Notes: generated by a model not told the origin, from the letters alone. A stretch of DNA of 64,000 bases from Prevotella multiformis DSM 16608 (GCF_000191065.1 NZ_GL872283.1:1-64000), one strand, 5' to 3'. Counted from the first letter of the stretch, positions 1 to 8,096 are shown. Program-made: numbers and translations.

Positions 1-2
1 TA

Positions 3-242
3 TGGTGTTCTGACACTTACAAAAGGAAGCATCCTCAAGTGATAAGAAACATCAAGGCTGCACTGGACAAGCCTTTCATGACAGACAATGTGTGCCAGAT
101 CCTCTTCGACCTCAGTGGAATCCAAACAAAATATTATGTTCCGCAAAGAGATCTGCTGAGTCCGAAATACAAGATCAGGGACAGGATACTGGGGAACGGC
201 GACAACTACGATAAAATTATGCGTTCCCATCAAAACAAATAA
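3..242 (+). CDS. phosphoethanolamine transferase / sulfatase-fold protein, C-terminal fragment
   Basis: Seen: the frame is open from the window edge to a TAA, leaving about 79 residues of a longer protein; the GTG at 39 is internal, not a start. Residues DKPFMTDN, the hydrophobic stretch FDLSGIQT and YYVPQRDLLSPK resemble the extreme C-terminus of membrane-bound sulfatase-fold enzymes that add phosphoethanolamine to lipid A or core sugar (EptA/CptA type). All catalytic metal-binding residues would lie upstream, outside the window, so activity cannot be judged. An ordinary sulfatase is the main alternative. Confidence 0.6.
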   Translation, partial: WCSDTYKRKHPQVIRNIKAALDKPFMTDNVCQILFDLSGIQTKYYVPQRDLLSPKYKIRDRILGNGDNYDKIMRSHQNK

Positions 243-304
243 AAGACACCGTCTGCAGATTACAAGCAAGGAGCAGGACGCAGCAACAAAAATTCCATCC
301 AACA

Positions 305-340
305 AGCGGGGACTACCGACACACACCGGCAGCCCCCGCT
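305..340 (+). terminator. G+C-rich hairpin after the truncated first gene
   Basis: AGCGGGG and CCCCGCT pair across an inner CCG/CGG stem 60 nt after the stop codon. There is no clear T-run, so this is a weak intrinsic terminator candidate. Confidence 0.35.
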
Positions 341-483
341 CATCGTTCCTGCAAATACCGCTTGTGTGTGATGCTGAAATGGATCTGACGAAACGAAGTG
401 CCGGGCCGTCAGGAAAGAGATGTTTCACACATGTAATCTCTCCTCCAAAAGACTTTCCCGTCCGGCATCCCGACCCGACCTGC

Positions 484-990
484 TTATTGGGGAAGCCGCC
501 ACTCCAGCCCCGTGAGTTCCATCAGCTTGTTGAACGCAGGAGAATATCGCGCACCGGCATAGCCATGGTCGTACTCGTACCGGACGACCTTCCCCGGGCA
601 GTAGACCGAGACACACAGTCCGCCCATGTCATAACAATAATCATCGGAAACCAACGAGTCTATGTCTTTCGAGGTATGGTCGACATACAGTGCCCTGACA
701 AGTTCATTTATCTTCCAGGCCGTTACACCGCTGATCTGTACAGACACGATAGAGTCCTCATCCGACTCTTTAAGCGGGAGATACACTTCGTTCTTCACGA
801 CACGACGGTTCTTGTACACCATCCATCTTACCGTATGACGTACTTTCATCATTCCGGATGTAGGGGCAATCTCAATGGAATCGAAACCGGCGGCAGCACA
901 CCTGTCTGCTTTCTTCTGCTGCATGCCCGTGGAGCAGCTTGCCGCCAAAGCGGCGAACAGCCCCAATATACAAATTGATTTCATACTCAT
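484..990 (-). CDS. hypothetical lipoprotein
   Basis: A 168-residue protein with a short signal peptide and a lipobox ending LAASC (Cys19), so probably anchored in the envelope. The rest is a single soluble domain with mixed polarity, and I recognise no family. ATG codons at 990 (MSMKS) and 984 (MKS) are both possible; a promoter box about 30 nt upstream fits either. It stands alone, facing away from the decayed ATPase. Function unknown. Confidence 0.7.
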   Translation of the reverse strand: MSMKSICILGLFAALAASCSTGMQQKKADRCAAAGFDSIEIAPTSGMMKVRHTVRWMVYKNRRVVKNEVYLPLKESDEDSIVSVQISGVTAWKINELVRALYVDHTSKDIDSLVSDDYCYDMGGLCVSVYCPGKVVRYEYDHGYAGARYSPAFNKLMELTGLEWRLPQ

Positions 991-1020
991 GTCTGTTCAC
1001 TAATTTAAAAAGTAATGTTG

Positions 1021-1028
1021 CAAAGATA
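1021..1028 (-). promoter_or_regulatory. Bacteroidota -7 box (TATCTTTG) for the lipoprotein gene
   Basis: CAAAGATA on the plus strand reads TATCTTTG on the minus strand, matching TAnnTTTG, about 30 nt before the ATG at 990. Confidence 0.6.
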
Positions 1029-1220
1029 AACATTTAGGACTGTAAAGCCAAATAAAGTCCATAAAATATGAAGCGGCACCCGTGACGTAACCTATCCACT
1101 CCGTCCATTTCACTTACGAGGACGTTTACCCTCCGCCAGCACCGCAGGACTGACAACAGCCTCATCTTCCAAGAAAAATGCAATAGGGAACATTTCACTT
1201 TCTATGAACCAGCTTTACGG

Positions 1221-1392
1221 GAAAGTGCGGTTTCCAACAGTCCATTTAGCAGAAAAGTACAGGAACCAGAGAACCTGATACAGAAAAAGTGTAGTATACG
1301 GATCTCCATACTACAGAAAAAGTGTAGTATTTGCTTGCTTGTTTTACAGGAAAAGTGTATATTTTCCGCAGTATAAACATTAGAAAAGTGTA
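1221..1392 (+). repeat. six phased copies of AAAAGTGTA at 32-33 bp spacing
   Basis: Copies begin at 1221 (GAAAGTGCG), 1253 (AAAAGTACA), 1285, 1318, 1351 and 1384 (all AAAAGTGTA). The last four are exactly 33 bp apart and the earlier steps are 32 bp. Each of the last four is preceded by ACAG, ACAGG or TTAG. The series ends 4 nt before the ATG of the ATPase relic at 1396, so it covers that gene's promoter and leader. The sequence between the motifs is not conserved. Confidence 0.85.
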
Positions 1393-1395
1393 TTC

Positions 1396-1688
1396 ATGCT
1401 GTATAGAAAGATCGGGGAATTTATAAGCTCTCACCTTCAGACACCTGATGGAAAGATACTTCTGATAGATGGAGCACGACAAATCGGAAAGTCATATATC
1501 ATCGACATATCGGCCAGAAGAAATTCAAGAATTACATCGAACTGAATATAGAAGAGGACAAGTTTGCAGCCAACAAGCACTACAATGTCCACCAGGCATT
1601 TGTTCTGTCCAATGAGCAGACCGTAAACACGCAGGATGGCATTACGTATATGCCTGTTTACTACATCATGTGCTTCAAAAAACAATAA
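1396..1688 (+). pseudogene. decayed AAA ATPase of the DUF4143 type
   Basis: From ATG 1396 the frame reads MLYRKIGEFISSHL, then LLIDGARQIGKSYI, which is a P-loop of the form GARQxGKS, and stops at 1543. A second frame, overlapping from about 1518, continues KFKNYIELNIEEDKF and then jumps to YNVHQAFVLSNE and ITYMPVYYIMCF, ending at 1688. In the family these two parts are the early ATPase core and the C-terminal DUF4143 end, normally separated by roughly 300 residues. So the gene carries a frameshift and a large internal deletion. The function of these ATPases is not settled, although some resemble toxin-antitoxin or restriction-like modules. Confidence 0.8.
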
Positions 1689-1853
1689 GGAAGCGCATCA
1701 TAAGCAGGACAGACTCCCTTGGTATCTCCTCTTAATAATATATAAGCACGGCACAGCAAGAAGAGCGCATGTCAAGCTGGCTCATGGCAGGCATCAGATC
1801 CTGCGCATTGGACAATTGACATACGCTCGTTTTACACAGCCGGATGTACTGCA

Positions 1854-2381
1854 TCAGAATGTAAGGGTCAGGCCTACAGAGAGGGCCGTCTTCCCCTTAT
1901 AGACAGGAGCATGGTCGGAGTTCTCGCCGAAAGTCTTGAACAGGTTCTGGCGAACCTGCACATACAGGCCGAACGTCTCACTGAAATTATAACGCACGCC
2001 GGCCTGCAGACCGCCCGTGCGCAGTCCGATGGATGCACCGGTATAGATGTCCATCACGGACGGCAGCTTCATCACCTCCGCCCAGTGGTAATCACCATGA
2101 AGACTGAAGTCGTAACCATCCAGGGCACCGTAATCATCATCGTCACGGTCCTTGAGAGGAATGACCGTTATCTGGCCGCCCAGCGACACGAAGTCGCTGA
2201 TGGCATAATCACTTCCTGCCTCGAAGCCCGACTTGCCGCCGACATTGGCATAGCCGGCATAAACCTTTACGTCCCCATCACCGTCCCAAGCCTGTGCACA
2301 TACGGAACGGGGCACGCAGAGCAGGCAGACTACCATGGCGAGCCACAGAAAGAGGCTGCCGTGTCTGAAAGAATTTTCCAT
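1854..2381 (-). CDS. small outer-membrane beta-barrel protein (DUF6646-like)
   Basis: 175 residues: an N-terminal signal peptide ending near VCAQA, then alternating beta-strand sequence (VKVYAGYANVGG, FVSLGGQITV, LQAGVRYNFSE) and a C-terminal ...LSVGLTLTF ending in Phe, as is usual for Bacteroidota outer-membrane barrels. The size and the QAWDGDGDVKVYAGY start resemble the DUF6646 family as I recall it; that assignment is tentative. It lies 15 bp downstream of the 482-residue secreted protein on the same strand and is probably co-transcribed with it. Confidence 0.65.
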   Translation of the reverse strand: MENSFRHGSLFLWLAMVVCLLCVPRSVCAQAWDGDGDVKVYAGYANVGGKSGFEAGSDYAISDFVSLGGQITVIPLKDRDDDDYGALDGYDFSLHGDYHWAEVMKLPSVMDIYTGASIGLRTGGLQAGVRYNFSETFGLYVQVRQNLFKTFGENSDHAPVYKGKTALSVGLTLTF

Positions 2382-2396
2382 TGTCGTCTTTTCCTT

Positions 2397-3845
2397 TTAT
2401 CTAATTGTATACTTTGTGATGGCGAACACCTTACGCCTTTCACCTGTCTTCGAGTTCTTCACCACCTGTGTCCCATAGACAAGGAAGTTGTCTCCATACC
2501 AGTACTGCGAGTTGGAATAGCGCATTTTCTTGACATCCTCCTCATCATTTCCGGTCTCTATCATCTCCGACGTACGGTCCTGGATCACCTTGCCGTCAGC
2601 ATTCCTGAAGAGTTTGGAAACCAGCCGGTTCTTGTCGGCAAAAAGCAGGTTCACATTGTTTCCCTTCATGCTTGCCGAGACAAAACGTTTCACATACATC
2701 GGCAATGTGCGCGGATCCATCGGGAAGCACTCGTCCCAGAGCAGATTGCCGGCCGCATTGAATTTCGCCAGGACAGCGTGCGTGTAGGCATATCCGGCAA
2801 AAGTCGACATGACCATATTGCCCACCATCGTGGTACGGTACACCGGATAATAAGCCTCACCGAGGTAGAAGTAATCCTTGCCGTCGGTCATGATGCGGTG
2901 CGAGGCCATCAGATAGTCCAATGCGTACTCCTTGCCGGCCTTCTCGGCCTTTGCTTTTCTGCGCTCTACCTTCGCCTGCTTGCGGCCGCTCATGTACTCG
3001 GTGAAATTCTTGAGATCAAGGAAATTGTAGAACTTGATGTTGTTGAACCGGTTGTTCTTCAGTTCAGAGAAGAAGATTCCTTCCGATCCCCCTTTCTTCA
3101 CTTTCGAGTAGGTTCCCGTGACGAAGAACCTGCCGCCGGCCTTGGAGACAGAGGCAGAGACGATGCGCTCGGCAATATCTGCCGTCAGGTTGTCTGTCCC
3201 CAGCACCTTTCCCTGCTTGTCCACACGCACCAGCTGCACATCATCCCCGGTGCGCACCAAGGCATAGATGACATTGTCAATCACGGTGTTCTCAAGGATG
3301 AAAATGTCCTTGTCCTTCACTTTCGGGAAATGGATGTCGGCGAAATTACAGTGGCCGGTCTTCAGGTCAATGATGCCGATGCGGTCCGTCTTCTTCTGCG
3401 TCGAGCTGAATACGACCGATCCGTTTGTAATGACAAGGTTGCGCATCGATCCCTTGCGGGTGTACTCACCGTCCGTAACGTTGCACTTGCGTGTGGCGGC
3501 ATTGAAGGCGACGACCATGAACGACCCGTCTTTCTCACGCAGCACCGTGTAGAGCACGCCGTTCTCAACCACATTGGAATAGTAGTACATTCCCTTGTCT
3601 ATCAGCATCGAGTCGGCACCGACATACTTCATTGCCGTTGAATAATATGCGGTCTTGAAATACCGTTTCCCGTCCTTGGTGTCCTTGGCAAACGACTGTA
3701 CGACCAGTCCTTTATCGCCGACAGGCAGCACCAGCTGGTCCTCATAGTCGGCCCGGTACGGAAACTCGATACGTCCCGCCACCTGTGCGGTCATACTCAC
3801 CGACTGCGCAAACAGCGCAATCATACATAGCAGAAAAGTTCTCAT
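2397..3845 (-). CDS. secreted protein of unknown function, 482 residues
   Basis: A clear signal peptide (MRTFLLCMIALFAQSVSMTAQ) is followed by a long soluble region with no membrane segment. Repeated short beta-type stretches (GDKGLVVQSF, YSTAMKYVGADS, FSSTQKKTDRIGIIDLKTG) suggest a propeller-like or repeated beta-sheet fold, but that is inference. There is a basic patch near the middle (GRKQAKVERRKAKAEKAGKEY). No enzyme motif was found. It is the first gene of a probable two-gene unit with the small barrel protein. Confidence 0.6.
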   Translation of the reverse strand: MRTFLLCMIALFAQSVSMTAQVAGRIEFPYRADYEDQLVLPVGDKGLVVQSFAKDTKDGKRYFKTAYYSTAMKYVGADSMLIDKGMYYYSNVVENGVLYTVLREKDGSFMVVAFNAATRKCNVTDGEYTRKGSMRNLVITNGSVVFSSTQKKTDRIGIIDLKTGHCNFADIHFPKVKDKDIFILENTVIDNVIYALVRTGDDVQLVRVDKQGKVLGTDNLTADIAERIVSASVSKAGGRFFVTGTYSKVKKGGSEGIFFSELKNNRFNNIKFYNFLDLKNFTEYMSGRKQAKVERRKAKAEKAGKEYALDYLMASHRIMTDGKDYFYLGEAYYPVYRTTMVGNMVMSTFAGYAYTHAVLAKFNAAGNLLWDECFPMDPRTLPMYVKRFVSASMKGNNVNLLFADKNRLVSKLFRNADGKVIQDRTSEMIETGNDEEDVKKMRYSNSQYWYGDNFLVYGTQVVKNSKTGERRKVFAITKYTIR

Positions 3846-3896
3846 TGCTTTACAGTTTTATTATTGGTTTATCAGTCGTAATATATGGGATGCCGA

Positions 3897-3985
3897 TTCC
3901 CAACCGGCCGGGACTTGTGTTCCCGCCCGTTGGGAGTCACATTCCCAGCGGCTGGGAACCATGTTCCCAAGCAGCAGGGGATGTT
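3897..3985. repeat. 22-bp-pitch palindrome array A (four units)
   Basis: Units start with TTCCC at 3897, 3920, 3942 and 3964 (steps 23, 22, 22). The clearest unit, TTCCCAGCGGCTGGGAA, is a 7-bp perfect dyad around a 3-base loop; the others are partial. The array fills most of the gap between the thioredoxin-TonB gene stop and the 482-residue protein start. Confidence 0.8.
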
Positions 3986-4016
3986 GAAGACAATCCCTGA
4001 CGAACAGGCCTTCCGG

Positions 4017-4949
4017 CTACGCCTGGAAGACGATTGTCAGACTTGCCCTGCTCTGGACAGGTCGGCCTTTCTGTTCGGCAGGCTTCCATTTCGGCATGGC
4101 GTTGGTCAGACGGACGGCCTGGTTCTTGTAGAACTCCGTACAGTTGTCCAGCACCCGCTTCTGTTTTGCGGCATCCATCTTCAGGAAATGCTTGCTTGTC
4201 CCCTGCACGTTCTCTACCCTGACGACACGTGCGCCGGTGACGGAGCCGTCCATCTCGACATTGAAGACGACGGTCATCTCAGCATGTACCTTCGAACGGA
4301 TGGACTGGATAGTGTGGTGCTGCCGCTGGGCGAAATATCCGGCGACGGCCTCCTGTCCGCCGTCGAAACTGGGGAGTACGTCTGTTCTGCTTGTCTGCGG
4401 AGCTGGTGCGACGGTCTCCAGCTTTTCCTTCAGCTTGTTGATTTCCACCGTTCCCATGACAATCCGGCCGTCTGGGCCAACGAGATACATCGAGGGGATC
4501 CAGTCAATCTTGTACAAGCGGTCAATGACGGTTGCCTTCCTGAACTTCTTCAACTCGCTCACCTGTATCCAATGCATCTGATAGCGGTCCCAGTAGGTCT
4601 TCGCCCATGCGTCACGGTCGGTATCGAATGATATGCCGATGAACTGCACGCCATGGTCACGGAACTGCTCGTAGAGAGCCTTCATCGCCGGAATGTCACG
4701 CCGGCAGTCAGGACACCAGCTGGCCCAGAAGTCCAACACCACATAACTGCCGCGATACTGACTCAGCCGTATGTCCTTTCCGTCATACGTTTTCAACTTG
4801 AATTCCGGCGCAGGTGTGCCCGGTTTCAGCATATTCACGGCATACCTGGCATCCAGACCCGCTGCTTGCACGGTGTCTGTTGTCTGTGCAGAAGCCGTCG
4901 CTGCCGCCATGAAGAGCAGGCAGGCAGCCGCTAAGAATATTCTTTTCAT
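4017..4949 (-). CDS. thioredoxin-like protein fused to a TonB C-terminal-like domain
   Basis: A signal peptide (MKRIFLAAACLLFMAAATASA) is followed by a TlpA/AhpC-type thioredoxin fold (about residues 40-185) with the redox pair WCPDC at Cys79 and Cys82. The last ~105 residues (from about 205) contain VVFNVEMDGSVTGARVV and AMPKWKPAEQKGRPV, the pattern of the TonB C-terminal domain. The ATG at 4949 overlaps the TGA of the upstream small gene (ATGA), which favours it over the upstream ATG at 4982. Expected role: periplasmic disulfide or thiol chemistry. What the TonB-like domain binds is unknown. It is the last gene of a three-gene operon. Confidence 0.75.
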   Translation of the reverse strand: MKRIFLAAACLLFMAAATASAQTTDTVQAAGLDARYAVNMLKPGTPAPEFKLKTYDGKDIRLSQYRGSYVVLDFWASWCPDCRRDIPAMKALYEQFRDHGVQFIGISFDTDRDAWAKTYWDRYQMHWIQVSELKKFRKATVIDRLYKIDWIPSMYLVGPDGRIVMGTVEINKLKEKLETVAPAPQTSRTDVLPSFDGGQEAVAGYFAQRQHHTIQSIRSKVHAEMTVVFNVEMDGSVTGARVVRVENVQGTSKHFLKMDAAKQKRVLDNCTEFYKNQAVRLTNAMPKWKPAEQKGRPVQSRASLTIVFQA

Positions 4950-5056
4950 AACTGTCCCTGTCTTTTTTTCTTTTTCTTCCACTCATCCGTCAGTGCCCAG
5001 CCTACTGAGACAAGACCTACGAACAAAGCTGCCAGTGAAGCATAGAGTAGTCCCAT
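4946..5056 (-). CDS. 36-residue single-pass membrane peptide
   Basis: MGLLYASLAALFVGLVSVGW, then ALTDEW and a lysine-rich tail KKKKKRQGQL. One transmembrane helix with a strongly positive C-terminus predicts the N-terminus out and the C-terminus in the cytoplasm. It starts 2 nt after the DUF6722 stop and its TGA overlaps the ATG of the thioredoxin gene, so translation of all three genes is probably coupled. The tight packing is the main evidence that this very short gene is real. Function unknown. Confidence 0.65.
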   Translation of the reverse strand: MGLLYASLAALFVGLVSVGWALTDEWKKKKKRQGQL

Positions 5057-5057
5057 G

Positions 5058-5264
5058 TTATTTATCTCCTTCTTGATTGTTATTACTTGTCTGGAACAGG
5101 ATAACGGCCAAAGCCATGAGCAATATAGATATGAACAGTGCAACAATGGAAGTCATCGGTGCGCCCAGTCCATCAAAAATAGACGTAAGAGCTACCGCCG
5201 TCATCAGGTACTTGGCTATATCCAACAGCCAGTCCCCAAGTTTTTCTTTCAGCTTGTCAGTCAT
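5058..5264 (-). CDS. DUF6722 family small membrane protein
   Basis: A 68-residue protein, MTDKLKEKLGDWLLDIAKYL..., with an amphipathic N-terminus, two hydrophobic segments (about residues 15-32 and 36-58) and a polar tail NNNQEGDK. It resembles the DUF6722 family of Bacteroidota, which has no assigned function. I chose the ATG at 5264, not the one at 5279, because a promoter box occupies 5269-5276. The mRNA should begin at or next to this ATG. First gene of the three-gene operon ending in the thioredoxin-TonB fusion. Confidence 0.7.
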   Translation of the reverse strand: MTDKLKEKLGDWLLDIAKYLMTAVALTSIFDGLGAPMTSIVALFISILLMALAVILFQTSNNNQEGDK

Positions 5265-5268
5265 GCTG

Positions 5269-5276
5269 CAAATATA
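5269..5276 (-). promoter_or_regulatory. -7 box (TATATTTG) with almost no leader
   Basis: CAAATATA on the plus strand, so TATATTTG on the minus strand. It ends 5 nt before the ATG at 5264, implying a leaderless transcript for the DUF6722 operon. Confidence 0.6.
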
Positions 5277-5304
5277 CAACCTTATTCTGAATACAGCAAA
5301 CGGC

Positions 5305-6984
5305 TTATTGTATTTTTTCGATTGTCAGCGTCTGGTCACAGTAATCTACGACCGCCGGACGGTGGGTGATGAAGATCACCGTCCGGTCGTGCCGGGAAAG
5401 TATGTTCTGCAAAAGCTGGCGTTCCGTCTGCGGATCAAGGGCCGACGTAGCCTCGTCAAAGATCATGACACTGCGGTCACGCAGCAGCGAACGGGCAATG
5501 GCAATGCGCTGTGCCTGTCCTTCGCTGAGGCCGCCTCCCAGCTCCGAGCAGGGCGTATCGAGCCCTAAGGGGAGATGGAAGACGAAGTCGGCACAGCTCT
5601 TCTCGAGCACGGCGACCATCTCTTCTTCCGTGGCATCCACTTTCCCAAGCAGCAGGTTCTCACGGATCGTACCGCTGAGGAGCGTGTTGCCCTGCGGCAC
5701 ATAGACGAAGTTGGTACGCATGAGCGGCGTCAGCTCCATGTGTTCCTGTCCGTTGTAGATTTCCACCGACCCTTTCTTCGGCTTCAGCAAGGCGAGAAGC
5801 ATACGCACAAGTGTGGTCTTGCCTGCACCCGTCTCGCCGAGAATGGCTGTGCAGGAACCGGGATAGAAGTCGAAGCTGAGGTCTTTCAGTATCTCCCGGT
5901 CGCCGTCGTGATAGCGGTAATCCACGTGCCTCAGACGGATTCCGCACGGCCCGTCCAACTCTATCGGCTCTCCCTGTACCTCCAAAGGATCTTCTTCCAG
6001 CTCCATCAACCGTTCGGCAGCAGTAAACACGGACACGAAAGCGGGCACCAGCTTCGTAAGCTGGCGGGCAGGACTCTGTATCTTGTTCACCAGCTGCAGG
6101 AAGGCCGTCATGCCGCCGAACGTCAGCGAGTGGAGCGACATACGGATGGCAGCCCACGTGAAGGCGACAAGATAGCCGAAGGCGAAGCCGAAGTTCAGGA
6201 CGAGGTTGGAGAAGACCGAGAACTTCGTCCGGCGCACCACCCTGCTGCGGAGCTCGCGCTGTGTCCCCTCCAGCCTGCCCACGATCATCTCGTCGCTCTC
6301 GAGCGTCTTGATGAGCATCCGGTGCTGGATGGTCTCCTGGAGAACGCTCTGGACCTTCGAATCAGAGTCACGCACTTCTCGTGTCAGCCGCCTCATCTGG
6401 CGCACATAGACCTTGCTGATCAGGATGAACAGCGGTATCATGACGACGATGAGAATCGCCAGCCGCCAGTCCATCGACATCAGATAGAGAAACGCACCGA
6501 GGAACATCGCCAGCGTAGAGATCGAACTCGGTATGGTCTCAGTGAGGAAGTTCACCACATTGGCGACATCAAACTCCAGCCGGTTCAGCACGTCGCCACT
6601 GTGGTGACGCTCCTTCCCATGCCATTCCGAACGCAGGATACGGTCGAGCATACGCTGCTGCATACGGTTCTGCGCCTTGATGCCCAGCAGGTTCCGCACC
6701 CATACGGAAGCAATGTTCAAGGCGAAGTCGCAGAGAATCAAAGCTCCCATGACGGACACTGCCACATAGATACTGCCGTCGATGACATGAGACGCTACGT
6801 CGATGGCGTGCTGGACAGCCCCTACGGCAGCCAGCGAGACACCCACGCCAAGCAGGCCTATCAGTGCGTTCAGCACCGCCTGCTTACGGTTTCCGCGCCA
6901 GGCGATCCAGAGCCAGCGGAAGATTTCCCTGGCCGTATAGTGCGTTTCAGGAACCTGCAAGAGTCTTTTTATCCTGTTCATCAT
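5305..6984 (-). CDS. ABC transporter, fused permease and ATPase
   Basis: 559 residues: a six-helix transmembrane domain (about 30-310) followed by a nucleotide-binding domain with Walker A GETGAGKT (383-390), Q-loop YVPQGNT, signature LSEGQAQR (about 486-493), Walker B MIFDEATSAL and the switch His in FITHRP. This is the half-transporter exporter layout (MsbA/LapB-like), which acts in the inner membrane as a dimer. The signature has Glu in place of the usual Gly at the third position (LSEGQ). Substrate not predictable; lipids, peptides or drugs are all possible. No co-transcribed partner gene was seen. Confidence 0.85.
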   Translation of the reverse strand: MMNRIKRLLQVPETHYTAREIFRWLWIAWRGNRKQAVLNALIGLLGVGVSLAAVGAVQHAIDVASHVIDGSIYVAVSVMGALILCDFALNIASVWVRNLLGIKAQNRMQQRMLDRILRSEWHGKERHHSGDVLNRLEFDVANVVNFLTETIPSSISTLAMFLGAFLYLMSMDWRLAILIVVMIPLFILISKVYVRQMRRLTREVRDSDSKVQSVLQETIQHRMLIKTLESDEMIVGRLEGTQRELRSRVVRRTKFSVFSNLVLNFGFAFGYLVAFTWAAIRMSLHSLTFGGMTAFLQLVNKIQSPARQLTKLVPAFVSVFTAAERLMELEEDPLEVQGEPIELDGPCGIRLRHVDYRYHDGDREILKDLSFDFYPGSCTAILGETGAGKTTLVRMLLALLKPKKGSVEIYNGQEHMELTPLMRTNFVYVPQGNTLLSGTIRENLLLGKVDATEEEMVAVLEKSCADFVFHLPLGLDTPCSELGGGLSEGQAQRIAIARSLLRDRSVMIFDEATSALDPQTERQLLQNILSRHDRTVIFITHRPAVVDYCDQTLTIEKIQ

Positions 6985-7120
6985 TGTTTTCTGTTTGTCT
7001 TTGTATCCAAGAGTGGAGAGGCTTGCGCAGCGTCCGGAGAGAGGCGGAAAGGCTTACCAGCCTCCGGAGAAGGGGAGACGGAATTGCTGTCCTCGCACAG
7101 ACCGGCAGCCTCTTCCCGTC

Positions 7121-8011
7121 TTAAAGCCTGCGGGCATCCGCTCCCCACATCAGTTTCTCACGCAAGGTAGAGAAGAAACGCTGTCCGCTCCGCTTGACAA
7201 TCCGGACTTTATGCGGAGCTTTCCTGATGGTCAGCGTCACGCCCTCCCGCAGCTTCTCCGACCTGCCGTCCACAGCCGCCAGGAAGTTATGGCTCCGGCT
7301 TTCCACTTCCAGCCGGATTTCACTGTCATCGCTGATGACGATCGGGCGGATGTTCAGACTGTGCGGCGCAACGGGTGTCATGCTCAGAATACCCGACTGG
7401 GGCACGATGATCGGACCGCCGACAGAGAGCGAGTAAGCTGTCGACCCTGTCGGCGTACTGATGACCAGTCCGTCGGCAAGATAGGTGACGAGGTATTCAC
7501 CGTTGACACTTGCCCGGATGGAGATCATCGCCGCATTGTCACGTTTCAGAATGGCAATGTCGTTCAGCGCATAGGGACAGCCTTCCAACGGCCCGCCGTC
7601 TGCCTCCAGCTGGATGACGGCACGCTCTTCTATCTCGGCCTGTCCCGCAAACACCTCATCGAGTGTAGCCCGAATATCACCGGGATTCACATTGGCAAGG
7701 AAACCGAGCCGCCCCATGTTCACGCCGATGATCGGTATCTGCTTCGCACCTACCCTGCCCGCCGCCTTCAGGAACGTACCGTCGCCGCCCAGCGAGATGA
7801 CGTAGTCGACATCAAAGTTTCCCCCTTCGAACACGCCGGCTATGGCGACAGCACCCTCCAGCTTCTGCCGCAGCCCGAGGTAGAGGCTCTGGTCCAGATA
7901 GATCTCCGCATCGTGACGGACCAGATATTCTAACATACCCCATATCCGGACAGACTCCAGGACCTTGGACGCATTCCCGAAAAGCGCAAAACGAAGTCTC
8001 CTTTTTATCAT
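7121..8011 (-). CDS. nadK: NAD kinase
   Basis: Phosphorylates NAD to NADP using ATP (or polyphosphate in some bacteria). The 296-residue length is typical. The diagnostic GGDGTF lies at 75-80, followed by the conserved region with LNDIAIL and the GSTAYSLSVGGPI signature near residue 190. It is cytosolic and essential in most bacteria. It is divergent from the DJ-1 family gene, with closely overlapping promoters. Confidence 0.93.
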   Translation of the reverse strand: MIKRRLRFALFGNASKVLESVRIWGMLEYLVRHDAEIYLDQSLYLGLRQKLEGAVAIAGVFEGGNFDVDYVISLGGDGTFLKAAGRVGAKQIPIIGVNMGRLGFLANVNPGDIRATLDEVFAGQAEIEERAVIQLEADGGPLEGCPYALNDIAILKRDNAAMISIRASVNGEYLVTYLADGLVISTPTGSTAYSLSVGGPIIVPQSGILSMTPVAPHSLNIRPIVISDDSEIRLEVESRSHNFLAAVDGRSEKLREGVTLTIRKAPHKVRIVKRSGQRFFSTLREKLMWGADARRL

Positions 8012-8071
8012 AAAACGTATCTTTTTAAATTCTTTTAGCCTGACAAACTCTACAAAACCATAGATATTTAG

Positions 8072-8079
8072 TACATTTG
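8072..8079 (+). promoter_or_regulatory. -7 box (TACATTTG) for the DJ-1 family gene
   Basis: Matches TAnnTTTG on the plus strand, about 65 nt before the ATG at 8145. Confidence 0.55.
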
Positions 8080-8096
8080 CAGCATACTTGCATCTG

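Noticed and set aside
39..242. 67-residue gene starting at GTG 39
   Set aside because: The frame is open to the window edge and matches the end of a larger enzyme.
1246..1482. 78-residue minus-strand frame with repeated YYTFSV
   Set aside because: The repeated peptide is just the 33-bp (11-codon) DNA repeat read on the other strand.
1911..3641. 576-residue open frame on the plus strand opposite two envelope genes
   Set aside because: Antisense to genes with clear signal peptides; no protein motif. Long antisense frames are common in this G+C-rich DNA.
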